From CAZKRL01 sp964555295 (GTDB taxonomy: Bacteria > Bacteroidota > Bacteroidia > Flavobacteriales_D > Sanyastnellaceae), in assembly GCA_964555295.1 (NCBI GenBank), contig CAZKRL010000012.1:1-64000 (forward strand): 64,000 nucleotides of DNA. The letters run 5' to 3'. The notes under the pieces were generated by a model. It saw only the letters and a list, made by a program, of their open reading frames with translations. It was not told the DNA's origin and did not search any database. Below, one piece after another: positions 35,749 to 44,867 of the stretch. Numbering within the stretch: position 1 is the stretch's first letter; each line of letters starts with the position of its first letter. Made by a program: the position numbers and the translations under genes.

Positions 35749-36432
35749 ATGGCATCTGCACGTGAAACCATTTCCGAATTGCTTCAACAGAAAGCAGTGT
35801 TGAAGCAAGATGTATATCACAATACTCTCGATGTTTTCAAGCAGCTGAAGGGGGTTTTGGCTGATACTGTAAAGGATGTGCGAGCAGACTTTGGGTCGGC
35901 CGATAAAAGGGTGGATTTTCACTTTCGTGACAATGGCGACTTTCAGGCGGAGATTAAGATAGCCGGTGATGTTTTAGTTTTCTATATGCACACCAATGTT
36001 TTTCAGTTTGATAAATCCAATAGTTTGTGGCGCACGAGCTACCTCAGGGAAGATGATGAAAGATCATACATAGGCATTATCAATGTCTATAACTTTCTCG
36101 CTGATTCTTTTAAGTATCAGCGTGAATCGGATCTCGGTTATTTGATTGCACGGATTTTTGTCAATAAGGAAGATCATTACATGGTTCAAGGTAAACGGCA
36201 ACTAGGATATCTGTACAATGATTTTGTGAATAGCGTAGTTAGCACCGATGCATTGAGGAGTATCGTAGAAAGCTCTATTTTATATACGCTGGATTTCGAT
36301 TTATATACACCTCCTTATGAGAATATGCAGCAGGTAACGGTTGAGGAGATACAGAGTATCACTAGTAGTACCAGTCTTGCCACAGGTAAGCGTATGGGCT
36401 TTAGATTTGGCTTAGAGGAATCTATACTCTAA
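35749..36432 (+). CDS. conserved hypothetical protein
   Basis: 227 residues, no signal or membrane segment. An N-terminal helix (about 1-48, heptad-like) is followed by a mixed strand domain with NVFQFDKSNSLWRTSYLRED and GIINVYNFLADSFKYQRESD. The sequence looks well conserved and cytoplasmic, with aromatic and charged pairs typical of a folded domain. I do not recognise a family. It diverges from the Omp85 gene (58 bp) and precedes the polysaccharide locus, from which it seems separate (own gap, next promoter at 36489). Confidence 0.7.
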   Translation: MASARETISELLQQKAVLKQDVYHNTLDVFKQLKGVLADTVKDVRADFGSADKRVDFHFRDNGDFQAEIKIAGDVLVFYMHTNVFQFDKSNSLWRTSYLREDDERSYIGIINVYNFLADSFKYQRESDLGYLIARIFVNKEDHYMVQGKRQLGYLYNDFVNSVVSTDALRSIVESSILYTLDFDLYTPPYENMQQVTVEEIQSITSSTSLATGKRMGFRFGLEESIL

Positions 36433-36488
36433 CAGTGAAACGGATGTTGCATTCTTACGAAGCCGTAGATCGCCTGGATCAATTGATT

Positions 36489-36496
36489 TACTTTTG
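36489..36496 (+). promoter_or_regulatory. -7 promoter box of the epimerase gene
   Basis: An exact TACTTTTG (TAnnTTTG) box lies 17 bp before the TTG start at 36514, implying a leader of about 11 nt. No clear -33 element. Confidence 0.5.
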
Positions 36497-36513
36497 CCGG
36501 TAAATACTATCTT

Positions 36514-37494
36514 TTGAGTTTAGCTGTGAATCATCATGTTCTTGTAACCGGCGGTGCTGGCTTCATTGGTTCAAATCTGTGTGATGCGCTTTTGGAGAAG
36601 GGTTTTTCTGTGAGATGTCTCGATAATTTTTCTACAGGTAAGCGAGAGAATATCGCGCATTTGTTGCAACATAATCAATTCGAGTTGTTGGAGGGTGATG
36701 TTAGGGATGTAGCCACTTGCGTTGCAGCTTGTAAGGGTGTTAGTGTGGTGTTCCATGAGGCGGCTTTAGGTTCAGTGCCAAGGTCTATTGCAGACCCCAT
36801 AACCTCCAACAATGTAAACGTAACCGGATTCGTGAATATGTTGGTTGCAGCCAAGGATAATGGGGTGCAGCGGTTTATTTACGCCGGGAGTTCAAGCACT
36901 TACGGTGATTCAGAATCACTTCCCAAGGTGGAAGATAGGGTTGGGAATCCGCTATCTCCCTACGCCGTAACCAAAATGGTGATGGAACATTACGCGCAAG
37001 TCTTTCACCGAGTATATGGCATGGATACAATTGGGTTGCGGTATTTTAATGTGTTTGGCAGAAGACAAGACCCCAATGGTGCTTATGCCGCAGTTATTCC
37101 AAAGTTTGTAATGCAATTTTTGAAAGGAGAGAGTCCCGTGATCAATGGTTCTGGTGAGTTCTCCAGGGATTTCACCTTTATTGATAATGTCATTCAGGCG
37201 AATTTGCTTGCGATGAGTTGTACCGAAAGAGAATCTTTGAATCAGGTGTATAACGTGGCCTGTGGTGAAAGAACAACCCTCAATGAGATGGTAAGTTTGT
37301 TGAAGCTTTTTCTATCTCGGAAAAATCCGGCCATTGCAGAAATACCTATCATTCGTGGCGCTGATAGAGCGGGGGATATACCTCACAGTCTCGCCTCCAT
37401 CGAAAAGGCCAAGAAATTTCTGGGATATACGCCGTCGATCTCGTTCAAAGATGGTCTGGAGTTGGCAGTAGATTGGTATTTTGAAAACTTGTAG
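36514..37494 (+). CDS. UDP-N-acetylhexosamine 4-epimerase (WbpP/TviC-like)
   Basis: 326 residues, extended SDR fold. The NAD motif TGGAGFIGSN is at 12-21 and the catalytic pair is in SPYAVTK (Tyr about 149, Lys about 153). ALGSVPRSI (about 85-93) is a signature of the WbpP/TviC group, which interconverts UDP-GlcNAc and UDP-GalNAc (or their uronic forms). The start is TTG at 36514, and a GTG at 36526 also fits. It begins the surface-polysaccharide region and faces the minus-strand deacetylase-like gene, 7 bp from its end. It would supply a sugar-nucleotide precursor. Confidence 0.88.
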   Translation: MSLAVNHHVLVTGGAGFIGSNLCDALLEKGFSVRCLDNFSTGKRENIAHLLQHNQFELLEGDVRDVATCVAACKGVSVVFHEAALGSVPRSIADPITSNNVNVTGFVNMLVAAKDNGVQRFIYAGSSSTYGDSESLPKVEDRVGNPLSPYAVTKMVMEHYAQVFHRVYGMDTIGLRYFNVFGRRQDPNGAYAAVIPKFVMQFLKGESPVINGSGEFSRDFTFIDNVIQANLLAMSCTERESLNQVYNVACGERTTLNEMVSLLKLFLSRKNPAIAEIPIIRGADRAGDIPHSLASIEKAKKFLGYTPSISFKDGLELAVDWYFENL

Positions 37495-37501
37495 ATGGTA
37501 T

Positions 37502-38278
37502 TCATTTTAACTGGCTTTTACGATAGGCCTTGAATACATTTTTAATCGATTGTTGAATAAGTTCTGTTGTCCATCGATAGTGATTGTTACTCCAACGTTG
37601 TGGATGAAAATTGAACATCACCGGAAACGGAAAAGTCTTCCCCTTGACGGATTGAATAATTTCTTGAGTGGAATGAAATCGAGGCCAGTCTCTTTGCGTT
37701 GCAATGATATCTCGAATGCTGTATTTATGTCCATCCCACATCCTTCCTGTGTCTGTTAAATAAAACATTTTATCGAAGTCAAAGTCGAGGTAGGGCTCAC
37801 ACAGTATATCAGATTCTTTGTAATTGTATTTGTCCCAAACCGACTTGTTGTCGAAGTCGCTGCGAGGACTCCCGTGCATACAAATGGTTTGGATATTGGC
37901 AACAGAACGCAATTTTTTTAAATGGCTCTGAAATAGTTCAAAGGCACGGTCTACGTCTCCTTTGGCAAAGTCCATGTCCTCATAATGATAGCCAATCTCA
38001 TGTCCAAGCGATTCAATCTGGGAAATGATTTCCGGATCAAAGCTTTCTTTTACCATTCTGAAATAATAAGTGCCTCTAATTCCTAATTGATGTTGAATTT
38101 TTGCGAATGAAAGCGCGTGCGACTTTCTATCGTCAATATCATGTCGAAGGATAACGGCATCAGTCTGAGGGCTTATGTAATAATCTCTTAAGGTAATGAA
38201 ATTGACATTTGCTGATTTTAACGTGGTGAGGAGTTCTTCTAATTGATATAAGGTGAAATCTCTTGCGTGTTTCTTCAT
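37502..38278 (-). CDS. polysaccharide deacetylase-like protein
   Basis: 258 residues. The metal-dependent deacetylase (CE4/NodB-like) elements are present: LRHDIDD (about 44-50) with the double Asp, GHEIGYHYEDM (about 92-102) with the His pair, and a CMHGSP segment (about 133-138). It may remove acetyl groups from an amino sugar during polysaccharide assembly. The N-terminal part has no signal peptide, so it acts in the cytoplasm or the assignment is only structural. It overlaps the DUF354 gene by 4 bp. Confidence 0.78.
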   Translation of the reverse strand: MKKHARDFTLYQLEELLTTLKSANVNFITLRDYYISPQTDAVILRHDIDDRKSHALSFAKIQHQLGIRGTYYFRMVKESFDPEIISQIESLGHEIGYHYEDMDFAKGDVDRAFELFQSHLKKLRSVANIQTICMHGSPRSDFDNKSVWDKYNYKESDILCEPYLDFDFDKMFYLTDTGRMWDGHKYSIRDIIATQRDWPRFHSTQEIIQSVKGKTFPFPVMFNFHPQRWSNNHYRWTTELIQQSIKNVFKAYRKSQLK

Positions 38279-39321
38279 AGCGAGGTGAGGTAATCACTGA
38301 GATATTGGGTGAGGTCTATTTTTTCATTCATGAGTTTATTTCTTCTCACTTGCCATATTTTTTTGGCCTCTGCAGTATCACTGAATGTAGTTTGAATGTG
38401 ATTGAAGAAGGCATCGAAGTCATGTGGTTGATAGGAAAAACACAATTGATAATCATCCTGGATTTCATTGGGTATCGATAATTTCCTCGCAAAGGTGTTG
38501 CACTTAAAAGAAGGTGTGCCCAATATGGCGGCCTCAGTAGTCATGGTTTGACTATCACCGACAAATCCGGATGCATAATAAAGGAATGAATGAATGTCTT
38601 GAGGTGGAATAGGAAGTCGCAGATGTTCGAATTCAGTTTCAATAGGTTTTTCTGATGTAATAAAGACTTTGCCTTTTGATGTCAGGAATTCGATCAATAT
38701 TCTTTTCCGGTCAATTGAAATTCCCATATGTCCGTTGTCGTGATGGCCTTTCAGTGCCACAAACCGCAGCACGAAATACGGCTCTCCTGCTTTAAGATTT
38801 GCTTTTTCGAGAACCGTTGGGTCGGGTTGAAATCGGCTTGGATGCAAATAGGCCATTTCATGGTAGGATGGATAGCGAAGAAGTTTCTTCTCAAACGACG
38901 GTATTTCGATGCAATTCGGCGCCAAAATCCGGTAGGCAAAGGGGTACGAAAATTTCACAATTAAGGGCACTGCTGTCTCGTCATCATCACTCAAGTGAAT
39001 GGCCTTAAACCAGGGGATGATAGCAGATATATGATCGTTCGTCATCGAGCTTCCAACACCAATTCGGCAGCGGTGCCTAAGTATCAGGACTAATGCTCGA
39101 AAATCGAATACAATCTGCTTGATCAATTTTCCCCATTTTCCATTCCCTTTTTTACCCAATTTGTAAAATGGAACTTTGTAGTTTAGAAGCAGATCAGTTA
39201 TTATTCTTTCGTCTTTACAGCCAACGAATACGAAGTGACCTTTCGTTGTTAAATCAAAGTATAGATTTCGTAGAAGATGAACCTGACCGGGATGATTGAC
39301 TTCAAAAAAATATCTCTGCAT
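38275..39321 (-). CDS. DUF354 family protein, glycosyltransferase-like
   Basis: 348 residues matching DUF354, a family with a GT-B-like fold found in archaeal and bacterial polysaccharide loci. The N-terminal NHPGQVHLLRNL (about 9-20) and the C-terminal VGDSQTMTTEAAILGTPSFKCN segment (about 253-272) are typical; the latter resembles the donor site of GT-B enzymes. Activity is not known. It is 9 bp downstream of the ATP-grasp gene and 4 bp overlapping with the deacetylase gene, so three minus-strand genes form an operon (40476-37502). Confidence 0.8.
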   Translation of the reverse strand: MQRYFFEVNHPGQVHLLRNLYFDLTTKGHFVFVGCKDERIITDLLLNYKVPFYKLGKKGNGKWGKLIKQIVFDFRALVLILRHRCRIGVGSSMTNDHISAIIPWFKAIHLSDDDETAVPLIVKFSYPFAYRILAPNCIEIPSFEKKLLRYPSYHEMAYLHPSRFQPDPTVLEKANLKAGEPYFVLRFVALKGHHDNGHMGISIDRKRILIEFLTSKGKVFITSEKPIETEFEHLRLPIPPQDIHSFLYYASGFVGDSQTMTTEAAILGTPSFKCNTFARKLSIPNEIQDDYQLCFSYQPHDFDAFFNHIQTTFSDTAEAKKIWQVRRNKLMNEKIDLTQYLSDYLTSL

Positions 39322-39330
39322 AGTCAGTTA

Positions 39331-40476
39331 TCAGCGGGTAAATAATAGATAGGGCAGTATGATTTTTTCCATGATCCATGGTTTGAGGTCTTGAATGTCC
39401 CAAACCGCATGCTGACATGGTTGAATTCTACGAAATGCCTTGAAGTTTCCTCTCAACAGCATTAGGAACCTGATGGGTACGTCGGTAAGTAGATGAAAAA
39501 AACTTGCTTTTTCAAAGGTGAGTGTTTTTTCCACTGGTTGGTGGGTCATATATCGATAGTATGATTGGAGAAATGGGGATTTGCTTTTCTCGGCAATCAT
39601 ATGCCATTTCCATGTACGAGGGTTAACTTCAAGGAATTTCAAAACACCATCTTTGGAATCTCTTTTGAATTCGATTTCACATACTCCGGTATATCGTGAA
39701 TGGGCGAGGATTTTTCTTCCATGTTCTAGTATTTCTGGAATCTCAACAGTTTCCGCATAGGTTGTGGCGTTCCCGAAATCAATTGGGTGCTGTCGCATGC
39801 GGCATGCGCTGAGCTGTGTTATGACTTCGCCTTTTATACTGAAAAAACAAGCCGAAAATTGTTGCGAGTTGCCTCCTTCAATAATCGATTGAATAATGAT
39901 TTCTTCACTTGGGATGATTTCATGCGCTTTCTTGTACTGTTGCTTCAAATGCTCACGAGTTGCGCAAACCAGCACTTTGCTTTTTGTGGCACTGTAGAAT
40001 TTATGCATTACCGCTGGTTTTATAATACAAGGGAAATCAATGTCGATTGAATCTAATTCAGTGAAGGCCACTTTGCTGAAAGTTTTTGCAATCGGGATTT
40101 CCAATGTTTTACATAATGCATAAGTGTTTACTTTGTCGTAAAAGAGTTCAATTATCGGCCAATCGTCTGTGGATACGCTGAAATGGGGCTCTAAATTCGA
40201 TTTGTTTTTACTGAGTAGTTCTACATGTGAGTCATGGGTAGGAAAGACAATCCATTGATTGTAAAGATTTTCTTGCTTGAAGCTAAGGAGCTTATTTAAT
40301 ATGGCCTCAGGGCCTTCTACTCGAATCGATTGTTTTACATATTTAGAAAATCTTGCAATACCCAGTAGGTGGTCATCGAGCAGGATAACGGGCACTCCTT
40401 CTCGTCCTAATATTCGCACAATTCCCAATGCCTGAATATGTCCGCCAATAACAATTATGCCCGTATTAGAATTCAA
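39331..40476 (-). CDS. ATP-grasp superfamily ligase-like protein
   Basis: 381 residues from a TTG at 40476. An N-terminal nucleotide-binding strand (IIVIGGHIQALGIVRIL) precedes an ATP-grasp core: FPCIIKPAV (about 149-157) with the ATP-binding Lys, the EGGNSQQ/CEIEFKRD (about 202-271) and FLEVNPRTWKW (about 281-291) metal motif. The family includes carboxylate-amine ligases of unknown substrate in polysaccharide loci. Together with DUF354 and the deacetylase-like protein it could modify an acidic sugar or the glycan. The 235-bp region upstream to 40712 holds a promoter for the opposite strand. Confidence 0.78.
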   Translation of the reverse strand: MNSNTGIIVIGGHIQALGIVRILGREGVPVILLDDHLLGIARFSKYVKQSIRVEGPEAILNKLLSFKQENLYNQWIVFPTHDSHVELLSKNKSNLEPHFSVSTDDWPIIELFYDKVNTYALCKTLEIPIAKTFSKVAFTELDSIDIDFPCIIKPAVMHKFYSATKSKVLVCATREHLKQQYKKAHEIIPSEEIIIQSIIEGGNSQQFSACFFSIKGEVITQLSACRMRQHPIDFGNATTYAETVEIPEILEHGRKILAHSRYTGVCEIEFKRDSKDGVLKFLEVNPRTWKWHMIAEKSKSPFLQSYYRYMTHQPVEKTLTFEKASFFHLLTDVPIRFLMLLRGNFKAFRRIQPCQHAVWDIQDLKPWIMEKIILPYLLFTR

Positions 40477-40637
40477 TTTTCCTTATGAATGTTTTGAAGA
40501 GCGCAATTTACAATAGGTTGTGTTTCGCTTTTGGGTGAACATTTGGCGTATAATACCCTTAGCGCGAAAGTCACTTTCAATTCATTTGTATGGGTTATGA
40601 ATAGCGTTGTGATGCGCTTTTTTGGGGCTTCATTGAA

Positions 40638-40645
40638 TATATTTG
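40638..40645 (+). promoter_or_regulatory. -7 promoter box of the main polysaccharide operon
   Basis: An exact TATATTTG lies at 40638-40645, 66 bp before the TTG start of the first operon gene (40712). TTG/TTTG candidates at 40621-40624 and 40607-40609 have poor spacing to it. Being the only good box in this gap, it probably drives the operon. Confidence 0.55.
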
Positions 40646-40711
40646 TGCGCTTTTGAGAAGTAATGCTGGTTGGTTCTGGCGTATTTCCAAAACTGAAACG
40701 ACAACTGAACC

Positions 40712-41764
40712 TTGGCAGATTATAAACGACATCTAATTCCCTCTTCATCTTTAATACGAGATGCGTTATGTCGTCTAAATTCTCTGGCTTCTGATGCGAT
40801 TTTATTTGTTTGTGATGAACAAGATGTTCTTCTTGGAAGCTTAACCGATGGGGATGTACGGCGAGGACTGCTGAATGGCACTGTGCTTGATGATTGCGTT
40901 ACTGCTATTATCCAGTCGAATCCAAAGTTTTTTTGTATCGGTTCAACGCCATTTGAAGAGCTCTTGCGCTATCGGGAAGAGAACTTCAGGATTATTCCCG
41001 TGCTCGAAGAGCAAAGCAGGAAAATTATTGGGGTTATCAATTTCAGACGCCAGGTATCTTATGTCCCGGTTGATGTAATCATTATGGCCGGTGGAAAAGG
41101 AATGCGCTTGCGGCCACTCACTGAAAAAGTGCCTAAACCCATGTTGAAGATTGGGGAGAAGCCCATTATCCAGCATTGTATGGAGCACTTTGGAAAGTTT
41201 GGTGTCGTGAATATTTGGGTGTCGGTTAATTACCTCGCTCATCAAATTACTGAGTACTTTGGGAATGGTGCAGATTTTAATCTCAATCTGAACTACGTGC
41301 GAGAGGATGAGTCTATGGGTACCATCGGATCGTGCGCTCTCGTAAGCTCCTGGCTGCATGATGTAGTTGTGATATGCAATGCGGATGTTTTAACCAATGT
41401 AGACATCGAGCGTTGGTATATTCAATTCATAAAAGATAATGCTGATGTTTCCATCGTATCTATACCCTATACTGTAAGTATTCCATATGCTGTTTTGGAG
41501 ATGAATCATAACGAGGTTACATCCATTCGTGAAAAGCCCGATTATACTTATTTGTCCAACGGTGGCTTTTACATGGTGAAACGCCAATTGCTAGACCATT
41601 TGCCTTCGGGTTATATGGACGCACCTGATTTTATTTCGGAAATGATTGGAAAGGGATATAAGGTCACTTCCTTTCAACATCAGGGATATTGGTTAGACAT
41701 TGGAAGAATAGAGGATTTTGAGCGTGCAAAAATGAATTATCAATCTATGATGAATCCTATATGA
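40712..41764 (+). CDS. CBS-domain sugar nucleotidyltransferase
   Basis: 350 residues from a TTG at 40712. Two CBS-like modules (about 5-118) precede an NTP-transferase domain (about 122-350) with the GGKGMRLRPLTEKVPKPML signature (about 128-146), the VICNADVL metal motif (about 223-230) and the GYWLDIGRIEDFERA segment near the end. This CBS plus nucleotidyltransferase layout is that of PtmE-type enzymes, which activate hexosamine-1-phosphate with a nucleotide. The sugar and nucleotide here are unknown. It is the first gene of the plus-strand operon and overlaps the next gene by 4 bp. Confidence 0.85.
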   Translation: MADYKRHLIPSSSLIRDALCRLNSLASDAILFVCDEQDVLLGSLTDGDVRRGLLNGTVLDDCVTAIIQSNPKFFCIGSTPFEELLRYREENFRIIPVLEEQSRKIIGVINFRRQVSYVPVDVIIMAGGKGMRLRPLTEKVPKPMLKIGEKPIIQHCMEHFGKFGVVNIWVSVNYLAHQITEYFGNGADFNLNLNYVREDESMGTIGSCALVSSWLHDVVVICNADVLTNVDIERWYIQFIKDNADVSIVSIPYTVSIPYAVLEMNHNEVTSIREKPDYTYLSNGGFYMVKRQLLDHLPSGYMDAPDFISEMIGKGYKVTSFQHQGYWLDIGRIEDFERAKMNYQSMMNPI

Positions 41765-42774
41765 GAATAGGTGTTATTGGCCTCGGTTCAATGGGCAAGA
41801 GGAGGATTCGTAACCTGATGCAATTGGGTTTTAAGGATTTATCGGGTTTTGATGTTAGACAAGATCGTGTGGAAGAAGCCGCTGGTGTATCTAACGTTCG
41901 TGTAACATCGGATTGGGTAAATTTCTGTGCGATGGGGCCTTATGATTGTATTGTGATTTCCGTGCCTCCCGCATTGCATAATCACTACATCCAATGGTGC
42001 ATAAGCACTGGTACTCCGTGCTTTGTTGAGGCAAGTGTTATTTCCCAAGGTCTGTCAACACTCAATGATTTGGCTCGCAAACGGGGTGTACTTGTTGCCC
42101 CCTCGTGCACGCTTCGGTTTCATCCAGCGGTGAAATGTATCAGAGATTGGGTGCTTTCCGGAAAGGTGGGAAGCATTTCAAACGTGATTCATGTTTCGGG
42201 TCAATATCTTCCCGACTGGCATGTTTACGAGGCCGTTTCCGATTACTATGTAAGTGCAAAGGAAACCGGAGGTGCCAGAGAAATAGTCCCATTCGAGTTA
42301 ACGTGGCTTCTTGAAATAACGGGTTGGCCCATAAGCGTAGTGGGCATGAACGGTAAAACCATCGTTATAGAAGGCGCCGAGAATATTGATGATACATACA
42401 ATATACTCATGCAAGGCAAGGGTTTTTTCTTGAATTTAACTGTGGATGTAGTCAGCCGGAAAGCAACGCGAAGATTCTTGCTGAATGGTAGTCTGGGACA
42501 GATCGTATGGAATTGGGATGAACATAGGGTCAGTTTCTTTGGACCTGATGAAAAAAATGAGTATTTCGATTATGAGGCCAAGGCGGCTCACTCAGGTTAT
42601 AATAAGAACATAACTGAGGAGATGTATGAAGAGGAGATGCAAACTTTCATTCATGCAGTTAGAGGTGAAAATATTTTCCCGAATGATTTAACGGATGATA
42701 TCAGGGTTTTGGAAATTCTGGAAGCGGCTGAGTTGTCGTTTCAGACGAAGAAAATAGTAGACCTGAAAGCATGA
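41761..42774 (+). CDS. Gfo/Idh/MocA-family oxidoreductase, catalytic lysine motif altered
   Basis: 337 residues. N-terminal Rossmann fold with GLGSMGKRR (about 7-15), C-terminal alpha/beta domain from about 125. In this family the E-K-P motif supplies the catalytic Lys. Here the equivalent position reads VEASV (about 90-94), so the Lys is absent. RFHPAVK (about 120-126) corresponds to the conserved Arg/Phe region. Acts presumably on a sugar or sugar nucleotide with NAD(P). Overlaps both neighbours by 4 bp. The missing Lys suggests altered chemistry, a decarboxylase/epimerase-like reaction or a regulatory role, but that is inference. Confidence 0.82.
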   Translation: MRIGVIGLGSMGKRRIRNLMQLGFKDLSGFDVRQDRVEEAAGVSNVRVTSDWVNFCAMGPYDCIVISVPPALHNHYIQWCISTGTPCFVEASVISQGLSTLNDLARKRGVLVAPSCTLRFHPAVKCIRDWVLSGKVGSISNVIHVSGQYLPDWHVYEAVSDYYVSAKETGGAREIVPFELTWLLEITGWPISVVGMNGKTIVIEGAENIDDTYNILMQGKGFFLNLTVDVVSRKATRRFLLNGSLGQIVWNWDEHRVSFFGPDEKNEYFDYEAKAAHSGYNKNITEEMYEEEMQTFIHAVRGENIFPNDLTDDIRVLEILEAAELSFQTKKIVDLKA

Positions 42775-44864
42775 GGATAGGCATCGCAGTAATCATTCGA
42801 TTGGGGTCTAAGCGCCTGAAAGACAAACATCTTATGCATTGTGGAGTACATACAATGCTGGAGATACTGGTAAGAAGAATCAATCGAATAAACATTAAGG
42901 ATACTGAATTGAATGTTTATTTATGTACGGGCATACATCCAGTGAACAATCCTTTAATCGATTTGAGCAACCAATACGGTGTGGGTATTTTTCGAGGCAA
43001 CGATGTGCATATCCCGCTACGCTTATTTGAGTTCGCAGAATCTTGTAATCTTGACGCGGTAGTTTCTGTAGATGGTGATGATATTCTTGTAGCTACTGAA
43101 GCCATTGAGAAGGCAATCGAAAAACTTTCAGAGGGAAGTAAATACATTTCTACCAGTGGTTGGCCATTTGGCATGAATGTAAGTGCCTATCATACAGATT
43201 TTCTTAAATCGCAAGCACATAACTGGAAATTGGAGAGACTTGAAACCGGATGGGGTAAGGTCTTTAATGCAGTGTCAGCGGATATGGTAATGTCTGAGGT
43301 TGATTATAGCAGTGTAGGGCATCATCGTTATACGTTAGATTACGATGAGGACGTGTTATTTTTTCGACGGTTAGAAGCTGAATTCGGTGAAAAATTAGTC
43401 ACTTGTACCACAATGGATTTGGTGAAGCGTGTAGAGGAGTTAAAACTCTTTGAAATCAATCAGGGAGTTGGTCTAAAATATTGGGAAAATTATTCAGCAG
43501 AAATGAAAGCACAGGATAATGAGAATCTGAGAAATCGGCTGCACGCAGTAATACCTGGTGGTTGTCATACTTATTCCAGAGGTGATGATCAGTTTTCCAA
43601 GTCTGTACCCCCTTTGTTTGAAAGAGGAGAGGGTTGCTATTTATATGATGGCAGTGGTGAACAATGGGTAGACTTTGGAATGGGGTTGCGTAGCGTAAAC
43701 GTTGGGTATGGGCATCCCGAAATTTGTGAGGCTTTTTATTCTGAGGCGCTGAAAGGAAATAATCTAACGCGTGCAAGCTATACCGAGTTAATCGCTGCTG
43801 AACGCTTGGTTGATTTGATACCTTCAGTAGATATGGTGAAGTTTGCAAAGCACGGATCTACTGTTACAACCGCGGCCATTAAATTGGCTCGCGCGTATAC
43901 CGGTAAAACGAGAATCGCCATTCCGGAGGAGCAACCTTTCTTTTCATTTGATGATTGGTTCATTGGAACTACACCAATGAGTAAAGGCACTTTGGAGGCA
44001 TCATCAGGGCATACCCACAAATTCAAATACGGCAACTTAAATTCTCTTCAGCAGCTTCTCGATGAATATCCAGGTGAATTTGCTGCTGTGATGTTGGAGC
44101 CGGCAACACATCTGTCTCCCTGTAGTTGCGATGGATTGAAATTCTCGAGTTGTTTGAATTGCCCAAATACGAGTAATAATTTTCTTCATCAGGCCAAGAA
44201 ACTTGCTCATAAAAGCGGTGCTCTGTTTATTCTGGATGAGATGATTACAGGCTTTCGTTGGCACATGAAGGGAGCGCAGTTTTTTTATGGTGTGGAGCCT
44301 GATTTATGCACATTCGGAAAGGCTATGGCAAATGGTTTTGCTGTGGCTGCATTGGCAGGAAAACGCGAAGTCATGTCGCTCGGTGATATTCTGAAACCCA
44401 ATGCAGAAAGAGTCTTCCTTACGTCAACTACACATGGAGCTGAGATGGGTGCATTAGGAGCATTTTTAAAAACTTTGGATGTTCTTGAAAGGGATAAGGT
44501 GATTGATCAGAATTGGAGCACGGGAAGTGCGCTCAAGGAGGGAATGATCCGAATAGCGAGGGAGTTTAATCTTGAGAATAATTTTGAAGTAACTGGATAT
44601 GGTTGTTCCCCGCTTTATATGTGGAAGGACAATAAGGGTATGGTTTCTTTACCCCTTAGATCTCTCTTTCTTCAGGAGACGGCAAAGCGAAAGTTGCTGA
44701 TTTCCTATATCTCGCCATCGTTTGCACATACACCCGAAATTGTTGATTTTGCTTTGTCGGTAATTCGGGAAACAATGCCTGTTATGCAGAGGGCTGTTGT
44801 TGACGGTTGGGAATCACTTCTGACGGATGATGTTGTAAAACCGGTTTTCAGGAAGTACAATTAG
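42771..44864 (+). CDS. fusion: SpsF/NeuA-like cytidylyltransferase - class III aminotransferase (GSA type)
   Basis: 697 residues. The N-terminal domain (1 to about 240) is a CMP-sugar-type nucleotidyltransferase: VIIRLGSKRLKDKHL (about 7-21) and VSVDGDDIL (metal site, about 99-107). The C-terminal domain (about 255-690) is a PLP class III aminotransferase of the glutamate-1-semialdehyde mutase type, with the PLP lysine K517 in TFGKAMANG, DEMITGFRW (about 489-497) and RGDD near the start. A four-cysteine insert C451-x-C453-x7-C461-x2-C464 sits between EPATH and the DEM motif and could bind zinc or another metal. Aminotransferase and sugar activation in one chain suggest an amino-sugar nucleotide made in two linked steps. 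Confidence 0.85.
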   Translation: MRIGIAVIIRLGSKRLKDKHLMHCGVHTMLEILVRRINRINIKDTELNVYLCTGIHPVNNPLIDLSNQYGVGIFRGNDVHIPLRLFEFAESCNLDAVVSVDGDDILVATEAIEKAIEKLSEGSKYISTSGWPFGMNVSAYHTDFLKSQAHNWKLERLETGWGKVFNAVSADMVMSEVDYSSVGHHRYTLDYDEDVLFFRRLEAEFGEKLVTCTTMDLVKRVEELKLFEINQGVGLKYWENYSAEMKAQDNENLRNRLHAVIPGGCHTYSRGDDQFSKSVPPLFERGEGCYLYDGSGEQWVDFGMGLRSVNVGYGHPEICEAFYSEALKGNNLTRASYTELIAAERLVDLIPSVDMVKFAKHGSTVTTAAIKLARAYTGKTRIAIPEEQPFFSFDDWFIGTTPMSKGTLEASSGHTHKFKYGNLNSLQQLLDEYPGEFAAVMLEPATHLSPCSCDGLKFSSCLNCPNTSNNFLHQAKKLAHKSGALFILDEMITGFRWHMKGAQFFYGVEPDLCTFGKAMANGFAVAALAGKREVMSLGDILKPNAERVFLTSTTHGAEMGALGAFLKTLDVLERDKVIDQNWSTGSALKEGMIRIAREFNLENNFEVTGYGCSPLYMWKDNKGMVSLPLRSLFLQETAKRKLLISYISPSFAHTPEIVDFALSVIRETMPVMQRAVVDGWESLLTDDVVKPVFRKYN

Positions 44865-44867
44865 AAA

